From Paracoccaceae bacterium (GTDB lineage Bacteria > Pseudomonadota > Alphaproteobacteria > Rhodobacterales > Rhodobacteraceae): 64,000 nt of DNA. The translations under genes and the position numbers were made by a program. Under the pieces are notes generated by a model, which worked only from the letters and a program-made list of their open reading frames with translations, was not told where the DNA came from and searched no databases. The stretch covers positions 434,001 through 498,000 of the forward strand of contig JALHOL010000002.1 of assembly GCA_022843025.1 (NCBI GenBank), given 5' to 3'. Below, piece after piece: positions 9,103 to 17,118 of this stretch; within the stretch, counting starts at the first letter, position 1; every line of letters starts with the position of its first letter.

Positions 9103-9157
9103 CCCAACTGCCGCCACGATTCAGGGGCCATATGCACTCATACCGAACGGAAGACGG
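9103..9157 (+). promoter_or_regulatory. Duplicated pilin upstream block, copy 2
   Basis: The counterpart of the block at 8498-8552 (46 of 55 positions match by hand). Both are followed by purine-rich sequence and an AAGACCTG segment before the pilin start. No canonical -35/-10 was assigned. Confidence 0.6.
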
Positions 9158-9239
9158 CACGGAACGAAAAGGACCGACAGACACCGGCGCGGTTGTGAGC
9201 AAGACCTGAAACATGAACCTGAACCAAGGGAATAAGACT

Positions 9240-9428
9240 ATGAAAATGCTGAAACTCTTCAAGTCCTTCAAGAACGACGAATCCGGTGCTGTGACCGTTG
9301 ACTGGGTCGTGCTGACCGGCGCCGTTGTGGGCCTGGGCATCATCATTGCTCAGACGATGGGCACCTCGATCACCACCGCCGCTGGCAACGTCAGCGCCGA
9401 CGTGATCTCGAACTCGAACAACCCCTGA
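9240..9428 (+). CDS. flp: Flp family type IVb pilin, copy 2
   Basis: 62 residues, with leader MKMLKLFKSFKNDESG and then the same GAVTVDWVVLTGAVVGLG core as copy 1. From the DESG codons to TTAAG the two genes differ at only about four DNA positions in roughly 110, whereas the leader and tail differ freely. That pattern suggests gene conversion or strong constraint on the helix. The tail ends SADVISNSNNP rather than SGDIVREASKN. Which copy forms the main fibre cannot be told from sequence. Confidence 0.88.
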   Translation: MKMLKLFKSFKNDESGAVTVDWVVLTGAVVGLGIIIAQTMGTSITTAAGNVSADVISNSNNP

Positions 9429-9451
9429 TTTCTACTCGATAGAAACAGAGG

Positions 9452-9478
9452 TGCGGCCAGGCCAAAAGCCTGGCCGCA
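9452..9478 (+). terminator. Perfect hairpin after the second pilin
   Basis: TGCGGCCAGGC (9452-9462) pairs perfectly with GCCTGGCCGCA (9468-9478) over a CAAAA loop, 24 bases after the stop. There is no T-run on the plus strand, so it is more likely an mRNA-stabilising stem or attenuator that lets the abundant pilin message end before the assembly genes. Confidence 0.6.
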
Positions 9479-9536
9479 ACCACAAAAGCCGAAAGTAACT
9501 AATGACCGCCTTGCCAGGCGAAGGGATCGCCGGGCC

Positions 9537-9572
9537 ACAGTAACAGCGACAGTAACCGCGACAGTAACCGCG
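9537..9572 (+). repeat. Three tandem 12-base repeats (ACAGTAACCGCG)
   Basis: ACAGTAACAGCG is followed by two exact copies of ACAGTAACCGCG. The array ends 16 bases before the third pilin-like start, in its leader. An ACAGTAACC string also occurs once just upstream of the first pilin (8604-8612). The period of 12 is neither a helical turn nor coding-related here. Confidence 0.8.
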
Positions 9573-9587
9573 AACGGGAGTTCGGCC

Positions 9588-9785
9588 ATGACCGGCACTA
9601 ATGCATACCGCTTCTCCTTCAAAGGCTTTCTCGCCGAAGAAGATGGCGCCGTGACAGCAGATTGGGTCGTCCTTGCGGCCGCCGTTTGCTTGTTGTCCGT
9701 CCCCGTTCTCGTGTCGATCAAGAGCGCGACCCAGACCGCGACCACCGAAGTGGCGGCAGACATGATCGCCAACAGCGACCAATGA
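9588..9785 (+). CDS. Third Flp-like pilin/pseudopilin
   Basis: 65 residues: leader MTGTNAYRFSFKGFLAEEDG, predicted cut after the glycine, GAVTADW at the mature N-terminus, and a single helix (VVLAAAVCLLSVPVLVSIKS). It shares the GAVT-x-DW signature with the two Flp pilins but is otherwise divergent, so it may be a minor pilin or an initiating pseudopilin. It follows the 12-base repeat array and precedes cpaB by about 80 bases. The ATG at 9588 follows GGGAG. Confidence 0.72.
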   Translation: MTGTNAYRFSFKGFLAEEDGAVTADWVVLAAAVCLLSVPVLVSIKSATQTATTEVAADMIANSDQ

Positions 9786-9867
9786 ATTTCGCCCGCAGGC
9801 CTGGCTGGGCCCCGGGCATCCACCAAACCCGCCCGCAGTGGCGCGGAACACATCGAGGCAAAAGACA

Positions 9868-10707
9868 ATGCGTATGATCTTCGGATTGGTCCTGCTCGTC
9901 GGCGTGGCGCTGGCGGGCTTTGCTGTTTACATGGCACAGGGCTACATCAACCAGACCGCCTCTGCGCTCGACCGGGAACGCGCCTTCCGCAACCAGGTGG
10001 GCGAGCTTGTCGAAGTCTATGTCGTGTCCAAGCCGCTCAAATACGGCGATCCTCTGCTGCTGGAAGATGTGAAGAAAATCTACTGGCAGAAGAACGCCCT
10101 TCCCGAAGGCACCTTCAGCGATGAGGCCATCCTCTTCCCCCCGAATGAGGAACGCCCCCGCTACGTGCTGCGCCCGATGGAAACCCACGAACCCATCCTC
10201 GCCGTCAAGGTCACCGAACCGGGTCAACCGGCCGGCCTGACTGGCGCGCTTGAAGATGGCAAACGCGCCTTCGCGATCAGCGTCGACGCCTCCTCCGGCG
10301 TATCCGGCTTCGTCTATCCCGGCAACTTCGTCGATGTGTATTGGACCGGCAGCGACGGCATCCGCGAAATCACCCGTCTGATCGAATCCAGCGTCAACGT
10401 CATCGCCATCGACCAGACAGCCGCCGGCGCCACGACAGGCGGCGCCGTGGTGGCCCAGACGGTCACCGTGCAGGCCACCCAGGAACAGGTCGCCCGCCTT
10501 GCACAGGCGCAGGCCACCGGCAAACTCGCGCTCTCGCTGGTGGGCAGCGACAGCACCGCCATCACCGGCAAGATCGAGGTCGACAGCGCCTCCCTCCTCG
10601 GCATCGTGGAGCAGGAAGCGATCGAGGTGGAGGCCGAGAAAGTCTGCACCATCCGCAACCGCAAGGGCGGCGAGGTCGTAGAAATCCCGATCCCCTGCAC
10701 GAACTGA
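9868..10707 (+). CDS. cpaB: Flp pilus assembly protein CpaB (RcpC)
   Basis: 279 residues with one N-terminal transmembrane helix (MIFGLVLLVGVALAGFAVYM) followed by a periplasmic SAF domain (residues 45-110, AKPLKYGD-like start: VVSKPLKYGDPLLLED) and the RcpC/CpaB core. CpaB is an envelope component that works with the secretin. A GTG at 9838 also keeps the frame open, but MRMIFG at 9868 gives the compact N-in membrane start. A terminator-like hairpin follows, so transcription into cpaC may depend on a separate promoter. Confidence 0.92.
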   Translation: MRMIFGLVLLVGVALAGFAVYMAQGYINQTASALDRERAFRNQVGELVEVYVVSKPLKYGDPLLLEDVKKIYWQKNALPEGTFSDEAILFPPNEERPRYVLRPMETHEPILAVKVTEPGQPAGLTGALEDGKRAFAISVDASSGVSGFVYPGNFVDVYWTGSDGIREITRLIESSVNVIAIDQTAAGATTGGAVVAQTVTVQATQEQVARLAQAQATGKLALSLVGSDSTAITGKIEVDSASLLGIVEQEAIEVEAEKVCTIRNRKGGEVVEIPIPCTN

Positions 10708-10733
10708 TCGCCTCACGGCGAGTGGTCTTTCAG

Positions 10734-10772
10734 GGGCGCAACCACCGGATATGGTGGCTGCGCCCTTCTTCT
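10734..10772 (+). terminator. Probable intrinsic terminator after cpaB
   Basis: GGGCGCAACCACC pairs with GGTGGCTGCGCCC across a short GATAT loop with one internal mismatch, followed by TTCTTCTT. It lies 25 bases after cpaB and about 170 bases before cpaC. Confidence 0.7.
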
Positions 10773-10938
10773 TCCGCCATGCCTTGCGCCGGATTAACAT
10801 CTGTTGCCAGTTATCCACATAAGGAACGGCGTCTAAGGCAATGATTCTTGCAAATAAACTTCACCTCGGGCATGTTGGGCAACGGAGCGGGCAACCAAGA
10901 CCCGCCCAAAGAGGTGTGATCGAAAGGGCAGGTCACCG

Positions 10939-12327
10939 ATGCAGATGCGACAGCTGATGGCAGCGGGTGCGATGGGTTTGGCCCTCGCAACCTTTGCCAC
11001 GATGCCGGCAAGGGCCGAAGTGCTGAGGGTCGTCAAGGGGACGGCCGCTCAGGCATTGGAAGTGCCGATGAACCGCGCCGTGGTTCTGGAAAGCGACGTT
11101 CCCTTCGCGGAACTGTCGATCGCCAATCCCGGCATTGCCGATATCTCCACCCTGTCGGACCGGTCGATCTATGTGCTGGGCAAGACGCCCGGCCGCACCA
11201 CACTGACGCTGTTCACGTCCGAAGGTGAGCTGATCACCAACGTCGAGGTGCAGGTCACCACCGACATTGCGGAATTCAAGGAACGCCTGAACCAGATCCT
11301 GCCCGGCGAAAAGATCGAGGTTCGCACCGCAAATGATGGCATCGTGCTCTCGGGCACCGTGTCCTCCACCCAGAAACTCGCCCGCGCGCTAGACTTGGCC
11401 GAACGTTACGCCGCAGGCCGCGTGTCGAACCTGATGTCCGTAGGCGGCACCCAGCAGGTCATGCTCAAGGTCCGCTTCGCCGAAATGCAGCGGTCTGTGT
11501 CGAAGAACCTTTCCTCCTCCCTCGCACTGGGCGGCACGAACGGGGCTGTCGAAACCGGCACCTGGACAAACAGCGCAAACAGTCTTGGCAACCCGGCCGT
11601 CACGTTGCGTGAAAACGTCGTCGGCGCGGGCCTGCTGGGCTTCACCACAGGTTCGCTCCAGATCGGCATCCTGCTCGAAGCGCTGGAATCCAAAGGCGTT
11701 GTCCGCACTCTGGCTGAACCGAACCTGACGGCTCTGTCCGGTCAGCAGGCCAAGTTCCTTGCCGGCGGCGAATATCCGGTCCCTGTGTCGGATGACGGCA
11801 CAATCACCGTCGAATACAAACCGTTCGGCGTTGAAATGGAATTCACCCCCACTGTGGTGGACGGTGATCTCATCAACCTCCAGATCAACGCCTCGGTCTC
11901 CTCCATCGACGGCAGCATCACCCAGGAAAGCGACGGCATCCAGTTGGCTGCCTTCAAGCGCCGCGAAACATCGACCACCGTCGAAATGCGCGATGGGGAA
12001 AGCTTTGCCATCGCGGGCCTGTTGCAGGACGATTTCCGCGACATCAACAGTCAGGTACCGTGGCTGGGCGATATCCCGATCCTCGGCACTTTGTTCCGCT
12101 CGGCCGAATATCAGCAAGCGCAGTCCGAACTCGTCATCATCGTCACCCCGCACCTCGTATCCCCCACGCGGGGCGAGGCGCTGGCCCTGCCCACGGACCG
12201 GGTCCGCCTGCCCACGGAACGCGAATTGTTCCTGTTCGGCGAGGTCGGCAAAGCAGCCACCACCGGTGCTGCGGGCGAAGTCGCCCGGCAGGATTTCACC
12301 GGCTCCTACGGCTATGTGATGGAATAA
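10939..12327 (+). CDS. cpaC: Outer-membrane secretin CpaC (RcpA)
   Basis: 462 residues with a signal peptide ending at MPARA. Residues 25-100 form the pilus-specific N-terminal domain, followed by a BON-like segment (VLSGTVSSTQKLARALDLAE) and the C-terminal secretin domain containing VVRTLAEPNLTALSGQQAKFLAGGEYPVPV and VPWLGDIPILGTLFRS, the conserved signature of type II/IV secretins. It forms the ring through which the Flp fibre leaves the cell. A GAAAGGGCAGG purine run precedes the ATG. The OmpA-family gene follows after only 4 bases. Confidence 0.95.
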   Translation: MQMRQLMAAGAMGLALATFATMPARAEVLRVVKGTAAQALEVPMNRAVVLESDVPFAELSIANPGIADISTLSDRSIYVLGKTPGRTTLTLFTSEGELITNVEVQVTTDIAEFKERLNQILPGEKIEVRTANDGIVLSGTVSSTQKLARALDLAERYAAGRVSNLMSVGGTQQVMLKVRFAEMQRSVSKNLSSSLALGGTNGAVETGTWTNSANSLGNPAVTLRENVVGAGLLGFTTGSLQIGILLEALESKGVVRTLAEPNLTALSGQQAKFLAGGEYPVPVSDDGTITVEYKPFGVEMEFTPTVVDGDLINLQINASVSSIDGSITQESDGIQLAAFKRRETSTTVEMRDGESFAIAGLLQDDFRDINSQVPWLGDIPILGTLFRSAEYQQAQSELVIIVTPHLVSPTRGEALALPTDRVRLPTERELFLFGEVGKAATTGAAGEVARQDFTGSYGYVME

Positions 12328-12331
12328 GGGG

Positions 12332-12985
12332 ATGGCCATGAAAATCGCAGCCTTCGCCCTTGCAACCACCGCACTGCTGTCGCTTTCCGGATGCGCCAAC
12401 AAGGTCATTGGCTCAGATGTCGATGAAGGCGGTTTCGGCAACTCCACCATGAACAACTTCATGGTGGCCACCGGCCAGATCGACCCGGTTCAGGCACTGG
12501 GCGAACGCTTCGCCCGCGAAGTGCCCAACACCATCACCTTCCCGTTCAACAGCGCGCAGCTCACACCTGAAGCACGCGGCGTGCTGGACCGTCAGGCGAA
12601 CTTCATCCGCCAATTCCCCGAAGTCCGCTTCCGCGTCTACGGCCATACCGATCTGGTGGGTTTCGGCGGCTATAACCGTGCGCTGGGTCAACGCCGCGCC
12701 GAAGCGGTCGTTGCCTATTTCGCCTCGCGCGGCCTGTCGCGTTCGCGGCTCGAGGCGCTGGTCTCCTTTGGCGAAACCCGCCCCGTCATCTCCACCCCCG
12801 GCCCGGAAGAGGCGAACCGCCGCACCGTGACCGAAGTTTCGGGTTTCGTGAAACGCCACCCCAACATCCTCGACGGCAAATATGCCGAAGTGATCTACCG
12901 TTCCTACATCGAAAGCGCGATGCCGACCACCGTGGCAGCCGAACCGGCGGCTGGCGCGGCACCTGGCGGCGCCCCGGCGCCCTGA
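12332..12985 (+). CDS. OmpA-family lipoprotein of the tad locus
   Basis: 217 residues with a lipobox (LLSLSGC), so an outer-membrane lipoprotein. The C-terminal OmpA domain, residues about 65-170, binds peptidoglycan (FPFNSAQLTPEARGVLDRQA, VYGHTDLVGFGGYNRALGQRRAEAVV, then ANRRTV). In Rhodobacteraceae tad loci this gene sits where cpaD is found elsewhere and presumably anchors the secretin to the wall. It starts 4 bases after cpaC, with GGAATAAGGGG as ribosome site, so the two form one transcript. The tail is rich in Ala, Gly and Pro. Confidence 0.9.
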   Translation: MAMKIAAFALATTALLSLSGCANKVIGSDVDEGGFGNSTMNNFMVATGQIDPVQALGERFAREVPNTITFPFNSAQLTPEARGVLDRQANFIRQFPEVRFRVYGHTDLVGFGGYNRALGQRRAEAVVAYFASRGLSRSRLEALVSFGETRPVISTPGPEEANRRTVTEVSGFVKRHPNILDGKYAEVIYRSYIESAMPTTVAAEPAAGAAPGGAPAP

Positions 12986-13308
12986 TCACCGCTACCGCAC
13001 GTCATACCGGGCGGGGGATGCACTCCCCCGCCCGCGTCGTTTCCAACAGACCGCATGAAAATGCCCCCGGCCACGCACCGGATCGCGACACTCCCCCGCA
13101 TTGCCCGGTTAAAGTCGCCAGATTTCAAACAATCACGCCTTTCTAGCCCAAGAATCGCCACCATTCCCCCCCAGCTTCCACACTGACTGGGAACAATCTC
13201 ACGGCAAGGGTGCCGTGCGGGGTTGACCGGTGGTCCTGCACGCCTGCCCGCTTCCGGGCCGGGCACCCGCAGCCCATCGCCACCCCCGGCCAAGAGGGAC
13301 AAAAGGCG
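12986..13308. other. Spacer between the OmpA-family gene and cpaE
   Basis: 323 bases with no supported gene: the hairpin above, a plain middle, and a TTGACC around 13222 that could be a -35 element, though I cannot assign a matching -10. Probably carries the promoter of the cpaE-cpaF-tadBC operon. Confidence 0.5.
13008..13034 (+). terminator. GC-rich hairpin after the OmpA-family gene
   Basis: CGGGCGGGGG (13008-13017) pairs perfectly with CCCCCGCCCG (13025-13034) over a 7-base loop, then GCGTCGTTT. Its position 22 bases after the stop and the long spacer that follows suggest that a transcript ends here. Confidence 0.65.
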
Positions 13309-14604
13309 ATGAGCACTGCTGCCAACATGATGCCGGATCCAGCACCGATTCTGGCCTGCACCATCTCGCGGGATATCCAGAACTTCGATCTGCTGATCGA
13401 CGACATGGAACTGGAGCTTGGCGAAAGCTGGGGTGATCTCACCTTTGAAGATGCCCGCGATTTCCTGATTCAGCCTGATGCCGAAAGCCTGGAATTCGTC
13501 GCAATCGCCGTGAATGCCGAAGACGAAGGCGATCTGTCCCGCATCACCGAAATCATCAAATCCGCCACGGAACGCCACATCAAGGTGATCCTGATCGCTG
13601 ATCAGATCAGCCCCGCCGGCCTGCATCAGCTGCTCCGCCTGGGCGCCGATGACTTTGTCCCCTATCCCCTGCCCGATGGCGCGTTGAAAGAGGCGATCGA
13701 ACGCATCCGCAAACCCGCCCCGGTGCAGGCCACCATCCCGGCCGCGCCCAGCGCTTCGGTCACCCATCTGCACGCCGTCCCCGACGCCGCCCCGCAAACC
13801 CCTGCTTTCAAGGCCAAGGGCGACCGTGACGGCGTGGTCCTGCCCGTGCATGGCCTGTCGGGTGGTTCCGGTGCCTCGACCTTCGCGGTCAACCTTGCAT
13901 GGGAACTGGCGACAATCGACAAGACCAATCCGCCCCGCGTCTGCCTGCTGGATTTCGATTTCCAATACGGTTCCGTGGCCACCTATCTCGACCTGCCGCG
14001 CAAGGAATCGGTGTTCGAACTGCTCTCCGACACCGCCGCCGCTGACAGCGACGCGTTTCTTGAGGCGATGCTGACCTATAACGAAAAGCTGCATGTCCTG
14101 ACGGCACCTGCCGACATGCTGCCGCTTGATATCGTGGCACCCGAAGACATCGCCCGCATCATCGACATGGCGCAGACGAATTTCGATTTCGTCATCATCG
14201 ACATGCCGAAAACCATCGTCGCGTGGACGGAAACCGTCCTGTCCCGCGCGCATGTCTACTTCGCCACCATGGACCTTGATCTCCGCTCTGCCCAGAACGT
14301 CCTGCGGCTTGTCCGCGCGCTCAAGGCCGAAACGCTGCCGCATGAAAAACTCCGCTACGTCCTGAACCGTGCGCCAAAGTTCACCGATCTCTCTGCCAAG
14401 AGCCGGGTAAAGCGCATGTCCGAAAGCCTCGACATCCGGCTCGAAGTGCAGATCCCGGATGGCGGCGCACAGGTGACACAGGCCAATGACCACGGTCATC
14501 CCCTGTCTGCCAGCGCGCCAAAAAACCCGGTCCGCAAGGAAATTCAAAAGCTTGCCAAATCCTTGTTCGACCTGAACCGCGCCGTCGAAACCGCGCGCAA
14601 GTAA
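13309..14604 (+). CDS. cpaE: Flp pilus assembly protein CpaE/TadZ
   Basis: 431 residues. Residues 10-140 form a receiver-like pseudo-domain (LLIDDMELELGE, then VILIADQISPAGLHQLLRLGADDFVPYP), followed by a MinD/ParA-like ATPase domain. The deviant Walker A reads GLSGGSGASTFAVNLAW (residue about 181 onward) and lacks the signature lysine of classic ParA proteins, as is usual in TadZ. It also has LLDFDFQYGSVATYLDL and DFVIIDMPKTIVAW. TadZ localises the pilus machine at the pole. I chose the ATG at 13309 (MSTAANMM) after GAGGGACAAAAGG. Confidence 0.92.
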   Translation: MSTAANMMPDPAPILACTISRDIQNFDLLIDDMELELGESWGDLTFEDARDFLIQPDAESLEFVAIAVNAEDEGDLSRITEIIKSATERHIKVILIADQISPAGLHQLLRLGADDFVPYPLPDGALKEAIERIRKPAPVQATIPAAPSASVTHLHAVPDAAPQTPAFKAKGDRDGVVLPVHGLSGGSGASTFAVNLAWELATIDKTNPPRVCLLDFDFQYGSVATYLDLPRKESVFELLSDTAAADSDAFLEAMLTYNEKLHVLTAPADMLPLDIVAPEDIARIIDMAQTNFDFVIIDMPKTIVAWTETVLSRAHVYFATMDLDLRSAQNVLRLVRALKAETLPHEKLRYVLNRAPKFTDLSAKSRVKRMSESLDIRLEVQIPDGGAQVTQANDHGHPLSASAPKNPVRKEIQKLAKSLFDLNRAVETARK

Positions 14605-14646
14605 CCGCAACACGATCAGACTGCCTTGGCCTGGGGGGCCTATCTG

Positions 14647-16131
14647 ATGTTTTCACGCTTCAAGAAACCTGACGGAACCGACATCAAGCCCGCCCTGCGC
14701 CCGGTGACGCAGGCCACGCCCGGCGCTGCCACGCCGCAACCTGCCGCCAACCCCGCCGCGCAGCCCAAGTCTGTGGCCGCAGCACCCAAACCGGTGCTCG
14801 GCGGGCGTCCCACGACCGTACCCGCCACGCCCGAGGCCGCCGCCGCCGACAAAGAGAAAAAGCGCAAAGAGCGCTTGATGGAACTCAAGGTAGAGCTGCA
14901 CAAGAAGCTCCTCGAAAGCCTCAACCTCGCCGCACTCGAACACGCGACAGAGGCGAACCTCCGGTCGGAAATCGCCGACATCACCTCCGAAGCCCTGTCG
15001 GAAATGTCTGTCGCCCTGAACAAGGACGACCGCGCCACCCTCAATCAGGAACTCTATGACGAAGTCATGGGTCTTGGCCCGCTGGAACCCTTGCTGAAAG
15101 ACGACAGCGTCTCCGATATCCTCGTCAACGGCCCGCAGCGTATCTTCATCGAACGCGGCGGCAAGCTGACGCTGACCGACATCACCTTCAAGGATGAACG
15201 CCACCTTCTGCGCATCATCGACAAGATCGTGTCGGCCGTGGGCCGCCGTGTCGATGAATCCAACCCCTATTGCGACGCCCGCCTCGCCGATGGCTCGCGC
15301 TTCAACTGCATGGTCCCGCCGGTGGCCGTGGACGGCTCGCTCGTCTCCATCCGGAAGTTCAAGAAAGAAAAGCTGGGCGTGGGCGATCTCGTCCGCTTCG
15401 GGGCCTTCACCGAAGAAATGGCCGCCTACCTTCAGGCCGCCGTGTCCACCCGCCTCAATATCATCGTCTCGGGCGGCACCGGGTCGGGGAAAACCACTAC
15501 GCTAAACGCGCTGTCGTCCTTCATCGACAACACCGAACGCGTGCTGACGATCGAAGACACCGCCGAACTTCAGCTTCAGCAGGTCCATGTGGGCCGCATG
15601 GAAAGCCGCCCTGCCAACGTCGAAGGCAAGGGCGCGGTTACCCAGCGCGACTGCTTGCGCAACGCTTTGCGGATGCGTCCTGACCGCATCATCGTGGGCG
15701 AAACCCGCGGCGAGGAAGTCATCGACATGCTTCAGGCCATGAATACCGGCCATGACGGATCGATGACCACGATCCACGCCAACAACGCCCGCGACGGCAT
15801 CTCGCGTCTGGAAAACATGGTCGCCATGGCCGGCATCGAAATGCCGCTCAAGGCTGTCCGCTCGCAGATCGCCTCCGCCGTCAACCTGATCGTCCAGGCC
15901 TCCCGCCTGCAAGACGGCTCGCGCCGCATGGTGTCGATCACCGAAATCACCGGGATGGAAGGCGACGTCATCTCGATGCAGGAAATCTTCCGCTACGAAC
16001 GCCTCGGCGTCGAACCCTCGGGCAAGATCATCGGCCGCTTCAACGCGACCGGCGTGCGCTCGCACTATTCCGACCGCTTCCGCCAGTGGGGCTATGACCT
16101 CCCGGCGTCCATCTATGAACCCATCATCTGA
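14647..16131 (+). CDS. cpaF: Flp pilus secretion ATPase CpaF (TadA)
   Basis: 494 residues, a type II/IV secretion ATPase that powers pilus extension. There is a basic, Pro/Ala-rich N-terminal 80 residues, then the CpaF core. Walker A is [14 protein letters not shown] at about residues 276-290, the Asp box and Walker B region includes [20 protein letters not shown], and the His box is [16 protein letters not shown]. The first in-frame start encodes [17 protein letters not shown] at 14647 is the better start. It precedes tadB by 15 bases. Confidence 0.95.
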   Translation: MFSRFKKPDGTDIKPALRPVTQATPGAATPQPAANPAAQPKSVAAAPKPVLGGRPTTVPATPEAAAADKEKKRKERLMELKVELHKKLLESLNLAALEHATEANLRSEIADITSEALSEMSVALNKDDRATLNQELYDEVMGLGPLEPLLKDDSVSDILVNGPQRIFIERGGKLTLTDITFKDERHLLRIIDKIVSAVGRRVDESNPYCDARLADGSRFNCMVPPVAVDGSLVSIRKFKKEKLGVGDLVRFGAFTEEMAAYLQAAVSTRLNIIVSGGTGSGKTTTLNALSSFIDNTERVLTIEDTAELQLQQVHVGRMESRPANVEGKGAVTQRDCLRNALRMRPDRIIVGETRGEEVIDMLQAMNTGHDGSMTTIHANNARDGISRLENMVAMAGIEMPLKAVRSQIASAVNLIVQASRLQDGSRRMVSITEITGMEGDVISMQEIFRYERLGVEPSGKIIGRFNATGVRSHYSDRFRQWGYDLPASIYEPII

Positions 16132-16146
16132 TCAGGTCCGCCTTAC

Positions 16147-17115
16147 ATGGAATTCAGTGCAGCCCCCGTCATCTACATCCTGATCTTCGTGGCCGTCGTG
16201 GTCCTGGTCGAGGGCCTGTATCTGACCGTCTTCGGCAAGTCGATCAGCCTCAACTCCCGCGTCAGCCGCCGTTTGGCGCTGCTGGAAAAGAACCAGAACC
16301 GCGAACAGGTGCTCGAACAGCTCCGCAAGGAAATGTCGCAGCACATGAACGCCAAGGGCATCCCGCTCTACAAGGTGCTGGCGTCCAAGGCACAGAAGGC
16401 CAACATCGCCTTCTCGCCCCAGCAACTCCTCGGGATCATGGTCCTGCTGGGGGCCTTCGCCTATGTGGGCCTGACCGTCGGCACCTCGGCCGAAACCACC
16501 GTCCGCATCGCCCTTGCAGCCGCGATGGGTGTGGGTGGCGTTTATGTCTGGGTCTCGCGCAAGGCCAAAAAGCGCATGTCGCTGCTGGAAGAACAGCTTC
16601 CCGATGCGGTGGAACTCATGGTCCGCTCGCTGCGTGTGGGCCATCCCTTTTCCGCCGCAGTCGCCATCGTGTCGAAAGAGGTCGCCGATCCGCTCGGCAC
16701 CGAATTTGGCCTCATCGCGGATGAGGCGACCTATGGCCGCGACATCGCCGAAAGCCTGCGCTCCTTCGCCGGCCGGATGGACAATCAGGATCTCCACTTC
16801 CTCGCCGTTGCCGTGTCGATCCAACAGCAATCGGGCGGCAACCTTGCCGAAATCCTCGATGGTCTGGCCAAGGTGATCCGCGCCCGGTTCAAACTGTTCC
16901 GCCGCGTCCGCGCCATCACGGCCGAAGCGAAATGGTCCGGCATGTTCCTGTCGGCCTTCCCCATCGTGGCACTGGTGATGATCCAGATGCTCAAGCCCGA
17001 CTATTACGATGGCGTGAAGGACACCGATGTGTTCGTCCCCGTCGCCCTGGGCGTCTGCGCCTTCCTCGTGGTCAACGTTATCTTCATGAAGATAATGGTC
17101 AATATCAAGGTCTGA
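16147..17115 (+). CDS. tadB: Flp pilus inner-membrane platform protein TadB
   Basis: 322 residues, type II secretion F-domain protein. One transmembrane helix at the N-terminus (VIYILIFVAVVVLVEGLYL), a helix pair near residues 95-130, the cytoplasmic F domain (LPDAVELMVRSLRVGHPFSAAVAIVSKE cut short by loop residues, then SGGNLAEILDGLAKVIR) and two C-terminal helices. With TadC it forms the platform driven by CpaF. It is tightly linked to cpaF and tadC (3-base gap to tadC). Confidence 0.93.
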   Translation: MEFSAAPVIYILIFVAVVVLVEGLYLTVFGKSISLNSRVSRRLALLEKNQNREQVLEQLRKEMSQHMNAKGIPLYKVLASKAQKANIAFSPQQLLGIMVLLGAFAYVGLTVGTSAETTVRIALAAAMGVGGVYVWVSRKAKKRMSLLEEQLPDAVELMVRSLRVGHPFSAAVAIVSKEVADPLGTEFGLIADEATYGRDIAESLRSFAGRMDNQDLHFLAVAVSIQQQSGGNLAEILDGLAKVIRARFKLFRRVRAITAEAKWSGMFLSAFPIVALVMIQMLKPDYYDGVKDTDVFVPVALGVCAFLVVNVIFMKIMVNIKV

Positions 17116-17118
17116 GCC

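Larger units (their letters stand above)
8819..9239. other. Spacer between pilin copies 1 and 2
   Basis: 421 bases with no supported gene. It holds a GC-rich hairpin just after copy 1, an unremarkable middle, an AT-rich stretch around 9074-9092, and the duplicated upstream block at 9103-9157. The size and the duplicated block suggest that copy 2 has its own promoter. Confidence 0.6.
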
